Origin: an uncultured Acetatifactor sp.
GTDB lineage: Bacteria; Bacillota; Clostridia; Lachnospirales; Lachnospiraceae
Direction of reading: 5' to 3'
NCBI GenBank assembly: GCA_910585615.1
Contig: CAJUFO010000006.1
Coordinates: 35,221 to 99,220 of the forward strand
DNA: 64,000 nucleotides
Shown here piece by piece: positions 50,132 through 59,085 of this stretch (its first letter is position 1; each line of letters starts with the position of its first letter). The notes below the pieces were generated by a model. It saw only the letters and a program-made list of their open reading frames with translations. It made no database searches and had not been told where the DNA came from. A program made the position numbers and the translations under genes.

Positions 50132-52000
50132 TCAAACGTTTCTTTCCCGCTTTGCCACGTACATAGCGATGCTTCTGGGCGGTACCTGCCGCAAGAGCTG
50201 ATCACCTTCCTCTTCCCTGTCCTCCTTCCGGTTGCCCTCCCGTTCCGTAGAGAACGCCAGCTCCCACTCCATCCCTTTGGGCAGCTTAGGCAATGCCAGG
50301 TCGTGGCTGTCCCAGTGCATGTTCATGGCAAGGTACAGGAACTCACCGTCACAGCCTTCCCCGTGCTCGGCGTATTTCCCGCACAGCATAATGCCGACAT
50401 GTCTATAATTGCCCTCCGTCTCAGGCCTCCAGGCATACTGTCCGTGATAGGACATATCCGGATAGCCGCAGGCCATGGAATCCATGAGACTAAGCTCCTT
50501 TTCAGGCCGCAGGATAGGATTTCTCTGCCTGAATCCCACCAGCATCTTCCAGAAGGCGTGCAGATCGGCGTTCCGCTCTATACATCTCCAGTCCAGCCAT
50601 GTCACCGTGTTGTCCTGGCAGTAGGGGTTATTGTTCCCTCTCTGGGAGTTCCCGAATTCGTCCCCCATGAAAATCAGCGGGCTGGATTGGGCCAGCAGAA
50701 TCAGGCACATGGCATTCTTCATCTGCCGAAGCCTCAGCTCCCGGACAGCGCGCCTGCGGGTAGCGCCCTCGTCTCCGCAGTTCCAGCTGCAGTTGTAATC
50801 GCTCCCGTCCCTGTTCTCCTCCCCATTCTCCTCATTGTGCTTATAGTCATAGGACACCATGTCCGCCAGGGTAAATCCGTAATAATTGGTGATGTAATGA
50901 ATAGCGCCCGCCTTCCGGGGGATGTGGCGCATATGATAGAGCACGCTGCCCAGCATGTTTCCATCGCCCTTTAAGAATCTGCGCATGTCATAATACCATG
51001 CGTCATTATACTCGGCCACATGGGGATACCGGGGCTCCTCGTTCCTTTCATAGATTCTGTCCGTGTCAAAGCCGTAATGCCACAGCTTCGTATCCGCCAG
51101 CACATCATCCCTCGCCAGCATGTCCATGGGCAGGTTCTCCCCCAGCAGGCGGAAACCGTCCACATGGTACTCCAGCACCCAAAAGCACAGAATCTCCAGA
51201 ATCTCTCTGCGTTTTACCTCTTTGGGGAAATAGAACTGCATCACCAGCTCCATCCCGCTCCCATGGAGCGCCCTTACCAGCTCCTTGAACTCGACCGCAG
51301 GGTCACAGGACGCGGCATAGGCGGCCTTAGGCGCATAGTAATAGCCCTTTTTATAACCCCAATAATTCAGCTCCTTCCCCGCAGGACGCCCGGCCACAGC
51401 CGCGTCCATCACATGGGGAAGATTCCCGGCTGTCTCCCCCTTCAGAGGGATTTCCGCGAATTCATATGCGGGCTGAAGTTCAAGGGTGGTGATACCGATT
51501 TCTTTCAGATAGGGGATTTTTTCCTTTATCCCGGCAAATGTGCCCCTGTGCTCCACATTTGAGGATGTATGCTTCGTAAAGCCCCTTACGTGCAGGCAGT
51601 ACCCAATCACCCGGCGGTAGGGAATCCGAGGGAAGCAGTCCCCCTCCCAGTCAAATTCATCCGTCAGAAAACCGGCTTTCATATCTGCCGCAGTGCGCGC
51701 CTTCCCATAGGGAATCCTTTTCGGGAATGCACGTCCTCTTTCGTCAGGAATCAGACGCTCCCCCTCATAGAAAAGGTAAGCGCACGCTTTCGTGTCTATG
51801 TTCTCCACTGCCCTGCAATAGACGTTCCCAATCCTGTCCTCTCCGACAAAAGGAATCTTCTCCAACAGACTGCCCGTGTGCCTGTCGTACAGCAGGATTC
51901 CGCAGGACTCAGCCTTGGACACGAAGGAAAAACGAACTCCACCGCCCTCTGTGTGGGCTCCTAAAGGGTACGGTTGCTTATGCGAAAATGATTTTGTCAT
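50132..52000 (-). CDS. GH13 glycogen-debranching-like protein without catalytic residues
   Basis: About 622 residues. N-terminal carbohydrate-binding-like domain (YPLGAHTEGGGVRFSFVSKA), then a barrel matching the GlgX/isoamylase type: NYWGYKKGYYYAPKAAYA, YHVDGFRLLGENLP, EYNDAWYYDMRRFLKGDGN, LIFMGDEFGNSQRGNNNPYC. Each catalytic position is altered: nucleophile Asp in GFRFD is Leu286, acid Glu in AEPWD-like region is Tyr309 (KLWHYGFD), and the His-Asp of region IV is Tyr-Tyr (ITNYYGFTL, 373-374). It is probably a glycan-binding or regulatory pseudoenzyme. GGAGGGG lies 7 bases before the ATG at 52000. Confidence 0.78.
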   Translation of the reverse strand: MTKSFSHKQPYPLGAHTEGGGVRFSFVSKAESCGILLYDRHTGSLLEKIPFVGEDRIGNVYCRAVENIDTKACAYLFYEGERLIPDERGRAFPKRIPYGKARTAADMKAGFLTDEFDWEGDCFPRIPYRRVIGYCLHVRGFTKHTSSNVEHRGTFAGIKEKIPYLKEIGITTLELQPAYEFAEIPLKGETAGNLPHVMDAAVAGRPAGKELNYWGYKKGYYYAPKAAYAASCDPAVEFKELVRALHGSGMELVMQFYFPKEVKRREILEILCFWVLEYHVDGFRLLGENLPMDMLARDDVLADTKLWHYGFDTDRIYERNEEPRYPHVAEYNDAWYYDMRRFLKGDGNMLGSVLYHMRHIPRKAGAIHYITNYYGFTLADMVSYDYKHNEENGEENRDGSDYNCSWNCGDEGATRRRAVRELRLRQMKNAMCLILLAQSSPLIFMGDEFGNSQRGNNNPYCQDNTVTWLDWRCIERNADLHAFWKMLVGFRQRNPILRPEKELSLMDSMACGYPDMSYHGQYAWRPETEGNYRHVGIMLCGKYAEHGEGCDGEFLYLAMNMHWDSHDLALPKLPKGMEWELAFSTEREGNRKEDREEEGDQLLRQVPPRSIAMYVAKRERNV

Positions 52001-52216
52001 CGCTTCCCCTCCATATTCCATTTCATTATTCCGTTTCAGCCTTCCATGCATAATGCACAAAATCTGGCCTGTCGCGTATTAGTGATTATACCACACTACC
52101 AGAATAATAGAAAGATAAAATTGTATTTTCCGACAAGTTTTTGCCTCCCGGGCGGATTCTATGCTTGCGCTGTGGCGGCAAGTTGAGTATAATAAAGGAA
52201 GAGAGGAGGTTTTTCC

Positions 52217-52534
52217 ATGGGAAAGAAAAACGACTACGAGGATGAAGAGATGACCGTGGAGCTGGAGCTGGACGATGGTTCCGTGGTCAATTGTGCCGTA
52301 ATCACGATTCTCACAGTGGAAGAAAAGGACTATATCGTCCTGCTTCCCATAGACGAGAATGGGGAGAACGAGGACGGCGAGGTATGGTTCTATCGCTATA
52401 GCGAGAATCCCGACGACCCCAACGAGGAGCCTGTCCTGGATTACATCGAGGATGACGATGAATATGAGATTGTAGCGGATGCCTTCGACGAATATCTGGA
52501 TGGCTGCGAATTCGATGAGCTTACGGACGAGTAA
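52217..52534 (+). CDS. DUF1292 (YrzB-like) acidic protein
   Basis: 105 residues, about a third Asp/Glu. The DUF1292 core is VELELDDGSVVNCAVITILT, EKDYIVLLPIDENGE and VWFYRYSE, and the tail has VLDYIEDDDEYEIVADAFDE. Function unknown; in other Firmicutes it often lies near ruvX/alaS. GAGGAGG precedes the ATG. Its last 94 bases overlap the 3' end of the helicase gene on the other strand. Confidence 0.9.
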   Translation: MGKKNDYEDEEMTVELELDDGSVVNCAVITILTVEEKDYIVLLPIDENGENEDGEVWFYRYSENPDDPNEEPVLDYIEDDDEYEIVADAFDEYLDGCEFDELTDE

Positions 52535-54477
52535 AGAGGGTTCAGGAATCTGGAAGGCTGCCTGGGGCGTTCCTTTGTACCGGTGAGGTAGGAAAGCTCC
52601 AGGTTCTTTTTTGCCCTGGTCATTGCCACATAGAAAATCCTGCGCTCTTCCTCCACCTCGCTTTCCTCAGGCATGGTGCCATGGGGGAATACCTTCTCAT
52701 TGCAGTCCGGAATCCATACCCTGTCATACTCCAGCCCTTTGGCTCCGTGCACGGTGAGGAGCTGCACCGCAGGCTTTCCATTTCCGTCCCGGCTCCTGTC
52801 CTGGGGCCCTTTTTTCTTCCTGCCCCTCCCGTCCTTCTCTTGTTCCAGGGCTTTGGCATATTCCTCCTGAAAGCTGGCCCATTCCTCCACATTCCCGTAG
52901 GCGGCCGCATCTTCCTTCAGCCATTCCAGCAGCTCCTGCCATTCCTCCCATTTCTCCGGGTCCATTCCGGAGATGCCCTTCAGATACTGCTCGTATCCTA
53001 TCCCTTTCAGGATAAAGCTCACTGCCAGACGCAGGCCGCGGCCACGGACGCTGAGGAGCTGCTTCTCGAGACAGGACAGCCTTCCCTTGGCCTCACGTTT
53101 CTGTACATCTGTCATCTGCACCCTGTCGTAGTACTCCCGCATCTTCCCGAAATCCACGGCTCCTGCCCCCACCGCTTCCCGGCTGATATAGCGGGACGGC
53201 TTGTTCATGACCTGAAGCATATGCTCCCTGGTTCCCTTTCCGCTGGCCAGCCACAGATAGGCCATGATGTCCTTTACAATCGAATGCTCGTAGATGCTGG
53301 CGGCCCGCTCCTTCATCTCATAGGGAATCCCAGCGGATTTCAGCCTGGCGGCAAAGCCCTGCATGTAGGAATTCGTCCGGAACAGCACTGCGCAGCTCTC
53401 CCCTGACTGCAGTCCGTCTGCGATTGCCTGGCATAGATGTCCGTACTGCCCCTCCCTGTCAGGAAAGGCATGGATGCCTATCGGAGCCGTGCCGTCCTGG
53501 TTCCCGGGCTGTGCCGCCGCCCGCAGCCTCTTTAAGAACCTGTCCCTGTTCTCCTCGATGACGGACAGGGAAGACTGGACGATTTCCGGTTTGCTCCTGT
53601 AGTTCGTATCCAGCAATAGCTGCTTCGCCCCGAACTCCGCCTGGAAGCGCTTGAGGCACTCCGGCCGGGAACCCCTAAAGCCATAGATGGCCTGGTCGTC
53701 ATCCCCCACAGCGAAGATATTGTAGGGGCTTGCGGATAACAGCTTTACCGCCTCATACTGCACCGGGTTGATGTCCTGGAACTCATCGATCAGTATGTAC
53801 TGAAAGCGGTTCTGCCAGTAGCTCCTGACAGCCCTGTCCTCCTGGAGCAGCAGCCTGCAGTTGTACAGCATATCGTCAAAATCCAGACGGCCTGTCCTCT
53901 TCACTGCCTGCTCGTACTCCTGGCAGATTGCCTGGAAATCCTGCTGCCATTTGGACGGCGCTTTGGCGGCGGCAGCTTTCATCTCCATGGTATTCTTATA
54001 GTAACCGATGGCGGACAGGATCTGGGCCGCGTCCTCACTCAGGGCATTCTGCGCCTGTCTGGCATCCTGTGCGTCCTCCTGCCTGCTCTCGTATGTCTTT
54101 AGTATGGGAATGATGAGATTTTTCTTCTCCGAACTTTTCAGCAATTCGTTTGACTTGAGGGCTTTGGACTCCCTCAAAATGTGATAAAAGATGGAATGGA
54201 AGGTTCCGAAATTCACCGGGTAAAAGGCCGGGCCCCTGATGGCTGAGCCGGTGCCGCATGCCATCTCCTGGAAGCGGTTCTGCATGGACAGGGCGGCCTC
54301 CTTCATGAAAGTGATGACCAGAATCCGCTCCGGCGGGACTCCCTGTTCCAGCAGGTACAGGATGCGGTTCGTAATAGTGAATGTCTTCCCGCTGCCCGGC
54401 CCCGCAAGAACCAGGCATGGCCCTCTCAGATGCATGATTGCGTTTTTCTGTGCTTCGTTTGCATTCGTCAGCTGCAT
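52441..54477 (-). CDS. UvrD/PcrA-family ATP-dependent helicase
   Basis: 678 residues, superfamily 1 3'-5' helicase. Walker A LVLAGPGSGKTFTITNRIL, motif II YILIDEFQDINPVQYEAVKL, motif III GDDDQAIYGFRGSRPECLKR, LDTNYRSKPEIV, LLTVHGAKGLEYDRVWIPD and motif VI FYVAMTRAKKNLELSY are complete. The normal end of the family (PSRFL) is followed by a Ser-rich tail of about 30 residues read from the antisense of the DUF1292 gene. It is shorter than PcrA and has no C-terminal Tudor domain, so a RecQ-like-linked or orphan UvrD paralogue is more likely. Confidence 0.9.
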   Translation of the reverse strand: MQLTNANEAQKNAIMHLRGPCLVLAGPGSGKTFTITNRILYLLEQGVPPERILVITFMKEAALSMQNRFQEMACGTGSAIRGPAFYPVNFGTFHSIFYHILRESKALKSNELLKSSEKKNLIIPILKTYESRQEDAQDARQAQNALSEDAAQILSAIGYYKNTMEMKAAAAKAPSKWQQDFQAICQEYEQAVKRTGRLDFDDMLYNCRLLLQEDRAVRSYWQNRFQYILIDEFQDINPVQYEAVKLLSASPYNIFAVGDDDQAIYGFRGSRPECLKRFQAEFGAKQLLLDTNYRSKPEIVQSSLSVIEENRDRFLKRLRAAAQPGNQDGTAPIGIHAFPDREGQYGHLCQAIADGLQSGESCAVLFRTNSYMQGFAARLKSAGIPYEMKERAASIYEHSIVKDIMAYLWLASGKGTREHMLQVMNKPSRYISREAVGAGAVDFGKMREYYDRVQMTDVQKREAKGRLSCLEKQLLSVRGRGLRLAVSFILKGIGYEQYLKGISGMDPEKWEEWQELLEWLKEDAAAYGNVEEWASFQEEYAKALEQEKDGRGRKKKGPQDRSRDGNGKPAVQLLTVHGAKGLEYDRVWIPDCNEKVFPHGTMPEESEVEEERRIFYVAMTRAKKNLELSYLTGTKERPRQPSRFLNPLYSSVSSSNSQPSRYSSKASATISYSSSSSM

Positions 54478-54557
54478 GATTCCCTCCTTTTTGGTTGCCG
54501 CCCGGAGGTCTTCCTGTCTGTGGAAACCCCCGAAGCGGCAGAATATCTTCTATATTA

Positions 54558-54615
54558 TATACTGCTTAACGTTTTCACTTGTCGTGAAACCAGACTGCAT
54601 AACGCTGACTGGTTC
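54558..54615. repeat. Half copy of the 102-bp repeat
   Basis: The left 58 bases (TATACTGCTTAACG through ACGCTGACTGGTTC) are kept; the right half is missing, and the sequence runs directly into the gltX stop codon at 54620-54618. It lies between gltX and the helicase gene. Confidence 0.8.
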
Positions 54616-54617
54616 CA

Positions 54618-56081
54618 TCATGCCTCTGCGGCGTTGCGCAGAAGCTCGATCCCCTTCCGGATTCTCTTCAGGGACTCCTCCTTGCCCAGCACCTCCATGA
54701 TTTCGGTAGCGCCAGCGGGGGTGGTCTGCTTGCCGGACACCGCGGTGCGCACAGGCCACATCACATAGCCGTTCTTTACGCCCTTTTCCTCCACATACTT
54801 CGAGAGGGTCTGGTACAGCCCGTCATTGCTGTAATCCTCCTGCACCTCCAGACGGGGAAGCAGGTCGCTCAGCACCTCCAGGGATGACTGTGCGTTCGTC
54901 TTCATCTTCTTATGGGTATACATGGCGGGGTCGTACTCCGGCAGCTCCTGGAAGAAGTCCACCATCTCCAGGATATCGGGGAACACCTCGATACGGGTCT
55001 TCACCATGGCCGCAATCTTCCGCAGATCGAAGTCCCTGGTCAGGGCCTTCTTCAGATAGGGCTCCGCCATCCCATAAAAAGCATCGAAGTCCATGGCCTT
55101 GATGTATTCGCCGTTCATCCAGCGGAGCTTCACAATGTCATATACGGCAGGCGACTTGCTGATCCTATGGTAGTCGAAAGCCTCTATCAGCTCCTCCAGC
55201 GTGAAAATCTCCCTGTTGTCCTCCGGGCTCCAGCCCAGCAGCGCGATGAAGTTCACCACCGCCTCCGCCAGGAATCCCTGCTCCATCAGATCCTCAAAGG
55301 AGGTGCTGCCGCCCCTCTTGGCCAGCTTTTTGTGGTTCTCATCCGTCACCAAAGGCAGATGCACATACTTGGGCGGCTCCCAGCCAAAGGCCGCATAGAG
55401 CCTGGCATACTTAGGCGAGGAGGACAGGTACTCGTTCCCCCGCACCACATGGGTGATGTTCATGGTATGGTCGTCCACCACATTGGCGAAATTGTAGGTG
55501 GGATAGCCGTCCGATTTGATCAGAATCATGTCGTCCAGCTCCGCGTTCTCTACCGTGATGTCGCCATAGAGCTCATCATGGAAAGTGGTCGTCCCCTCCC
55601 TGGGGTTGTTCTGGCGGATGACAAAGGGCTTCCCGGCGGCCAGGTTCGCCTCCACTTCCTCCTTTGACAGGGACAGACAGTGCTTGTCATAGATGGTAAT
55701 CTCCTTCCCCTCCACCACTTCTGTCTTCAGGGAATCCAGCCTCTCCTTGTCACAGAAGCAATAATAGGCCTCCCCCTTCTCAACCAGCTCTTTTGCATAT
55801 TTCATGTAGATGCCGGTCTTCATCCGCTCGCTCTGGACATAAGGGCCATAGCCGCCATCCTTGTCCGGTCCCTCGTCATGCTTCAAGCCCACCCGCTCCA
55901 GGGTGCGGTAGATGATTTCCGTGGCGCCTTCCACGAAGCGCTCCTGGTCGGTGTCCTCGATACGTAGCATAAAAACCCCGCCCTCATGCTTGGCAATCAG
56001 GAACTCATACAGAGCCGTTCGCAGATTTCCCACATGCATCTTTCCGGTAGGGCTGGGCGCATATCTTGTTCTGTTTTTCAT
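54618..56081 (-). CDS. gltX: Glutamyl-tRNA synthetase
   Basis: 487 residues, class I synthetase. The HIGH-type motif is APSPTGKMHVGNLRTALYEF and the KMSKR-type loop is KKLAKRGGSTSFEDL; both are normal variants in this group. ILIKSDGYPTYNFANVVDDH and HVVRGNEYLSSSPKYARLYA are also diagnostic. Length matches the discriminating or non-discriminating bacterial enzyme; which one cannot be told here. Its 3' end abuts the half repeat. Confidence 0.95.
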   Translation of the reverse strand: MKNRTRYAPSPTGKMHVGNLRTALYEFLIAKHEGGVFMLRIEDTDQERFVEGATEIIYRTLERVGLKHDEGPDKDGGYGPYVQSERMKTGIYMKYAKELVEKGEAYYCFCDKERLDSLKTEVVEGKEITIYDKHCLSLSKEEVEANLAAGKPFVIRQNNPREGTTTFHDELYGDITVENAELDDMILIKSDGYPTYNFANVVDDHTMNITHVVRGNEYLSSSPKYARLYAAFGWEPPKYVHLPLVTDENHKKLAKRGGSTSFEDLMEQGFLAEAVVNFIALLGWSPEDNREIFTLEELIEAFDYHRISKSPAVYDIVKLRWMNGEYIKAMDFDAFYGMAEPYLKKALTRDFDLRKIAAMVKTRIEVFPDILEMVDFFQELPEYDPAMYTHKKMKTNAQSSLEVLSDLLPRLEVQEDYSNDGLYQTLSKYVEEKGVKNGYVMWPVRTAVSGKQTTPAGATEIMEVLGKEESLKRIRKGIELLRNAAEA

Positions 56082-56189
56082 GGTCGCATCCTCTTTCTAC
56101 AGTTGATCATGTACCTATTTTAGTACCTTTGGGACAAAACTGCAACCATAAAAATCCAAATACTGCCACTCTTTCGCTTTCTGTCCTGT

Positions 56190-57308
56190 TTAGCTGTAAA
56201 TCCACATATGCTTAATCTGCTTCGCCAGCCTGTCATACTCCCATTTCTCCCTGCTGCGGGCCACGCAGTTGGAGTCATTGACATAAAAGCCACTGGAGTC
56301 GTAGCCGTAGATGACCACGAAATGGCCTGCCGCGGTAAAATCTCCCTTTCCCATGGAGCAGATGATGACATCTCCCTCATCCAGGGCATTTTTCATGGTC
56401 TGCTCCGAAACGCCGGGCTGCCTCACAGCGACTCCACAGGTGGCCGGAAAGTCCTCCAGCAATGCCCATGCCGTTCCGGTGCCCATGACGTAATGGCCAT
56501 TGTCCATGCTATATTGCGCCACCGCGTCCGGGGTGATGCTCTCGTCTCCCAGCAAGTAATACATGGCCATGGAGACGCAGGTGGGGCCACAGCCGGACAG
56601 GCCGATATTGTCGTCCCCATAGTCCACATACCCCCATCTGGGATCCCACTGTAGGAAAAGGGGGTATTCCTGGCTCTTCTCCAGCTCCGACAGGCCCGTA
56701 TAGGAGGGCCTTGCATCGGCGTTCAGGGAATTCTTCACGAAATCAGCCATCTCCGGATTGTTGGCCAGGGCCTTGAGCATGTCATCGGAATAACGGGAAT
56801 GCTGCCTGTAGATTTCCGCAATCTGCTCATTGTCCCGGGAAAGCTCCTGGAGACAGACCAGCACCTCCTCCGGACTCCTGTCTATGGGCTTGTCCACCTG
56901 CGTAAGGCCGCAGAGGCTCACATAGTCCACGATATCGTCCTTCGGCTCCTCGCCCCCGGAGGCGGCATATGTCTGATTCGGCACGTCCTCCTCCGTCCGG
57001 GATTCCGGCTGAGGGGCATCCTGAGAATCGTCCTGTAGGAAGCCTTCCTCCTGCCGGCTGACGCTCATACCGGTCATCACCTGCTTCAATGTCTTGTTCA
57101 GCCCTCTGATCTGGGACTGGAGCCCCAGCAGCAGCAATATATTCAGAGTCAGCAGGACACAGACAATCAGGAAATAAATCGCCCGGCGCTTTTTTTCCGT
57201 CTCGTGCTCACGTATATAACGGGGCACTCTCCGGCTCCTGCTTTTTCTCGGAAAATCCTCTCTTTCATGGAAATCCTCTCTTCCATCGTATCCTCTGTCA
57301 ACCCTCAC
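56190..57308 (-). CDS. Membrane-anchored C39-like cysteine peptidase
   Basis: 372 residues. A basic cytoplasmic start, a membrane helix (AIYFLIVCVLLTLNILLLLG), a linker region of low complexity, then a C39_2-type domain: QWDPRWGYVDYGDDNIGLSG, catalytic Cys region GCGPTCVSMAMYYLLGD, catalytic His in AAGHFVVIYGYDSSGFYVND and Asp/Asn after it. It would act outside the membrane; the target is unknown. A GTG start with GGAGG 6 bases upstream is used. Promoter at 57404-57432. Confidence 0.85.
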   Translation of the reverse strand: MRVDRGYDGREDFHEREDFPRKSRSRRVPRYIREHETEKKRRAIYFLIVCVLLTLNILLLLGLQSQIRGLNKTLKQVMTGMSVSRQEEGFLQDDSQDAPQPESRTEEDVPNQTYAASGGEEPKDDIVDYVSLCGLTQVDKPIDRSPEEVLVCLQELSRDNEQIAEIYRQHSRYSDDMLKALANNPEMADFVKNSLNADARPSYTGLSELEKSQEYPLFLQWDPRWGYVDYGDDNIGLSGCGPTCVSMAMYYLLGDESITPDAVAQYSMDNGHYVMGTGTAWALLEDFPATCGVAVRQPGVSEQTMKNALDEGDVIICSMGKGDFTAAGHFVVIYGYDSSGFYVNDSNCVARSREKWEYDRLAKQIKHMWIYS

Positions 57309-57403
57309 GTCTTTCCTCCGTCTGCCGCGGCACGGCTCTCTTTCTGTGGAATGCCCCTCTTCCGTGGTGCCTTCGTCCCAGTCTGCCTGTCCTGCTGTCT
57401 AGT

Positions 57404-57432
57404 ATAATAGAAGAATAGCCCATCTTTGTCAC
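57404..57432 (-). promoter_or_regulatory. Promoter of the C39 peptidase gene
   Basis: Minus strand GTGACA (57432-57427), 17 bases, TATTAT (57409-57404). One GGAATGC repeat unit (57348-57354) lies in the leader. Confidence 0.5.
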
Positions 57433-57460
57433 AGATTTTCCACATATCTGTATCATAGTT

Positions 57461-57534
57461 GTATATTATAGGAAGAAAATGCGGCTTCCTATAATCAAAT
57501 GCGGCGCAAGGGCAGCGCCTTTGTTATACTATCA
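57461..57534. repeat. Two-hairpin repeat, copy 2
   Basis: Hairpin A ATTATAGGAAG (57465-57475) with CTTCCTATAAT (57485-57495) is shared with the copy at 31001; hairpin B GGCGC/GCGCC (57503-57519) differs. It ends TTATACTAT, like the first copy's TGTACTAT. It fills part of the 306-base gap (57309-57614) between ackA and the peptidase gene; the rest holds the promoter above and no coding frame. Confidence 0.65.
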
Positions 57535-57614
57535 GAAAAAGCGAAGTTTCCACAGTCGTGAAAAGAGGAGCCGCATCCGTGCCGGCCCCTCTATCCGCCC
57601 ATTGTACCCGGAGC

Positions 57615-58811
57615 TCATTTTACCAGGCGCACGGTCTCCCTGGCGATGGCGAGCTCCTCATTGGTGGGAATCACCATGACCGTAGTGCGGCTCTCGGGCG
57701 TGGTGATCGCGATGTCCTGGCCCCGCTTCCCGTTGGCCTCCTGATCCAGCTCCACGCCCAGGTAGCCCAGGTATTCGCAGACAGAGGTGCGCACCAGCGG
57801 CGCGTTCTCCCCTATCCCCGCGGTGAAGCAGATGACGTCCACGCCGTTCATGGCCGCCACGTAGGAGCCGATGTACTTCGCCACCCGGTAGCAGTAGGCC
57901 TTCATGGCGCGGACCGCATTGGGATCCCCCGCGTTGTAGCCGTCCTCCAGGTCGCGGAAATCCGAGGAGAGATTGTCCGAAAGGCCCAGCACGCCGGATT
58001 TCTTGTTCAGCACGGCCATGACCTCGCCGATGTTCCTCTCCTCCTTGTTGGCCAGGAACTCGATGATGGCCGGGTCGATGTCCCCGGAGCGGGTGCCCAT
58101 CATCAGGCCCTCCAGAGGGGTCAGTCCCATGGAGGTGTCCACGCACCTGCCGTTCTTCACGGCGGAGATGCTGGCCCCGTTGCCCAGGTGGCACACGATG
58201 ATCTTCAGATCCTCATAGGGCCGTCCCAGCACCTCTGCCGCCCTCTTGGACACATAGGAATGGCTGGTGCCGTGGAAGCCGTACCTCCTGACCTTGTATT
58301 TTTGATAATATTCATAGGGCAGGCCGTACATATAGGCCTCCTCCGGCATGGTCTGGTGGAAAGCGGTGTCGAACACGCCTACCATGGGGGTATCCGGCAT
58401 CAGTTTCCTGCAGGCTTCGATGCCAATCAGGTTCGCCGGGTTGTGCAGGGGGGCAAGGTCGTTGCACTCCTCCACCGCGGCCAGCACTTCCCGGTCCAGC
58501 ACCACGGACTGGGCGAACTTCTCCCCGCCGTGCACCACCCTGTGTCCCACCGCGCCGATCTCCTCCAGGCTGGCCACCACGCCGGTCTTCGGGTTGGTCA
58601 GAGCCTCCAGCACCAGACGGATCGCCTCGGTGTGGTCCGGCATGGGGGTGACTTTTCTTTCCTTCTCGCCGCCCTCACGCGCATAGGTTATCATGCTTCC
58701 GTCGATGCCGATCCGCTCGCAGATGCCCTTGGCAAGGCACTGCTCGGACTCTGCGTCGATGAGCTGGAATTTCAGGGATGAGCTCCCGCAATTGATCACT
58801 AACACTTTCAT
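57615..58811 (-). CDS. ackA: Acetate kinase
   Basis: About 398 residues. Converts acetyl phosphate and ADP to acetate and ATP. Begins MKVLVINCGSSSLKFQLIDA; other motifs are GHRVVHGGEKF, VFDTAFHQTMPEEAYMYGLP, RRYGFHGTSHSYV and CFTAGIGENAPLVR. The open frame to 58907 starts in the 102-bp repeat (first 32 codons); the ATG at 58811 with AAAGGAAG upstream is the family start. Pta is encoded just upstream on the same strand, with the repeat between them. Confidence 0.96.
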   Translation of the reverse strand: MKVLVINCGSSSLKFQLIDAESEQCLAKGICERIGIDGSMITYAREGGEKERKVTPMPDHTEAIRLVLEALTNPKTGVVASLEEIGAVGHRVVHGGEKFAQSVVLDREVLAAVEECNDLAPLHNPANLIGIEACRKLMPDTPMVGVFDTAFHQTMPEEAYMYGLPYEYYQKYKVRRYGFHGTSHSYVSKRAAEVLGRPYEDLKIIVCHLGNGASISAVKNGRCVDTSMGLTPLEGLMMGTRSGDIDPAIIEFLANKEERNIGEVMAVLNKKSGVLGLSDNLSSDFRDLEDGYNAGDPNAVRAMKAYCYRVAKYIGSYVAAMNGVDVICFTAGIGENAPLVRTSVCEYLGYLGVELDQEANGKRGQDIAITTPESRTTVMVIPTNEELAIARETVRLVK

Positions 58812-58841
58812 GGCTGTATGCTTCCTTTCTGATCTGCTTTT

Positions 58842-58943
58842 TATCCTGCTTAATGATTTCACCTGCCGTGAAACCAGACTGCATGATGCTGACTGGTTCA
58901 ATCCCATGATTACATTAGGCAGTATTCAGCGTTATGCAGTATA
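58842..58943. repeat. 102-bp MITE-like repeat, copy 3
   Basis: Full-length copy with changes at the left end (TATCCTGCTTAATG) and in the inner stem (GCATGATGCTGA). It lies between pta and ackA, upstream of the ackA ribosome site. The rest of this 274-base gap (58944-59085) holds nothing I can assign. Confidence 0.85.
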
Positions 58944-59085
58944 TCTTTCAGTTTCCGGCTTCCGTTTTCCGGTTTCCATCGATGCCGATGCCGATCGGTC
59001 GTGCTCTTCCGGGACGGAATCTCCCGACTCTGCGGTCCCGTCTGCGTGCCGCGCACCCATCAGACAGTCCTGCCGCGCTTCCGTC

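Noticed and set aside
58812..58907. N-terminal extension of ackA (32 codons)
   Set aside because: Also read from the 102-bp repeat; acetate kinases start at MKVLVINCGSSS.
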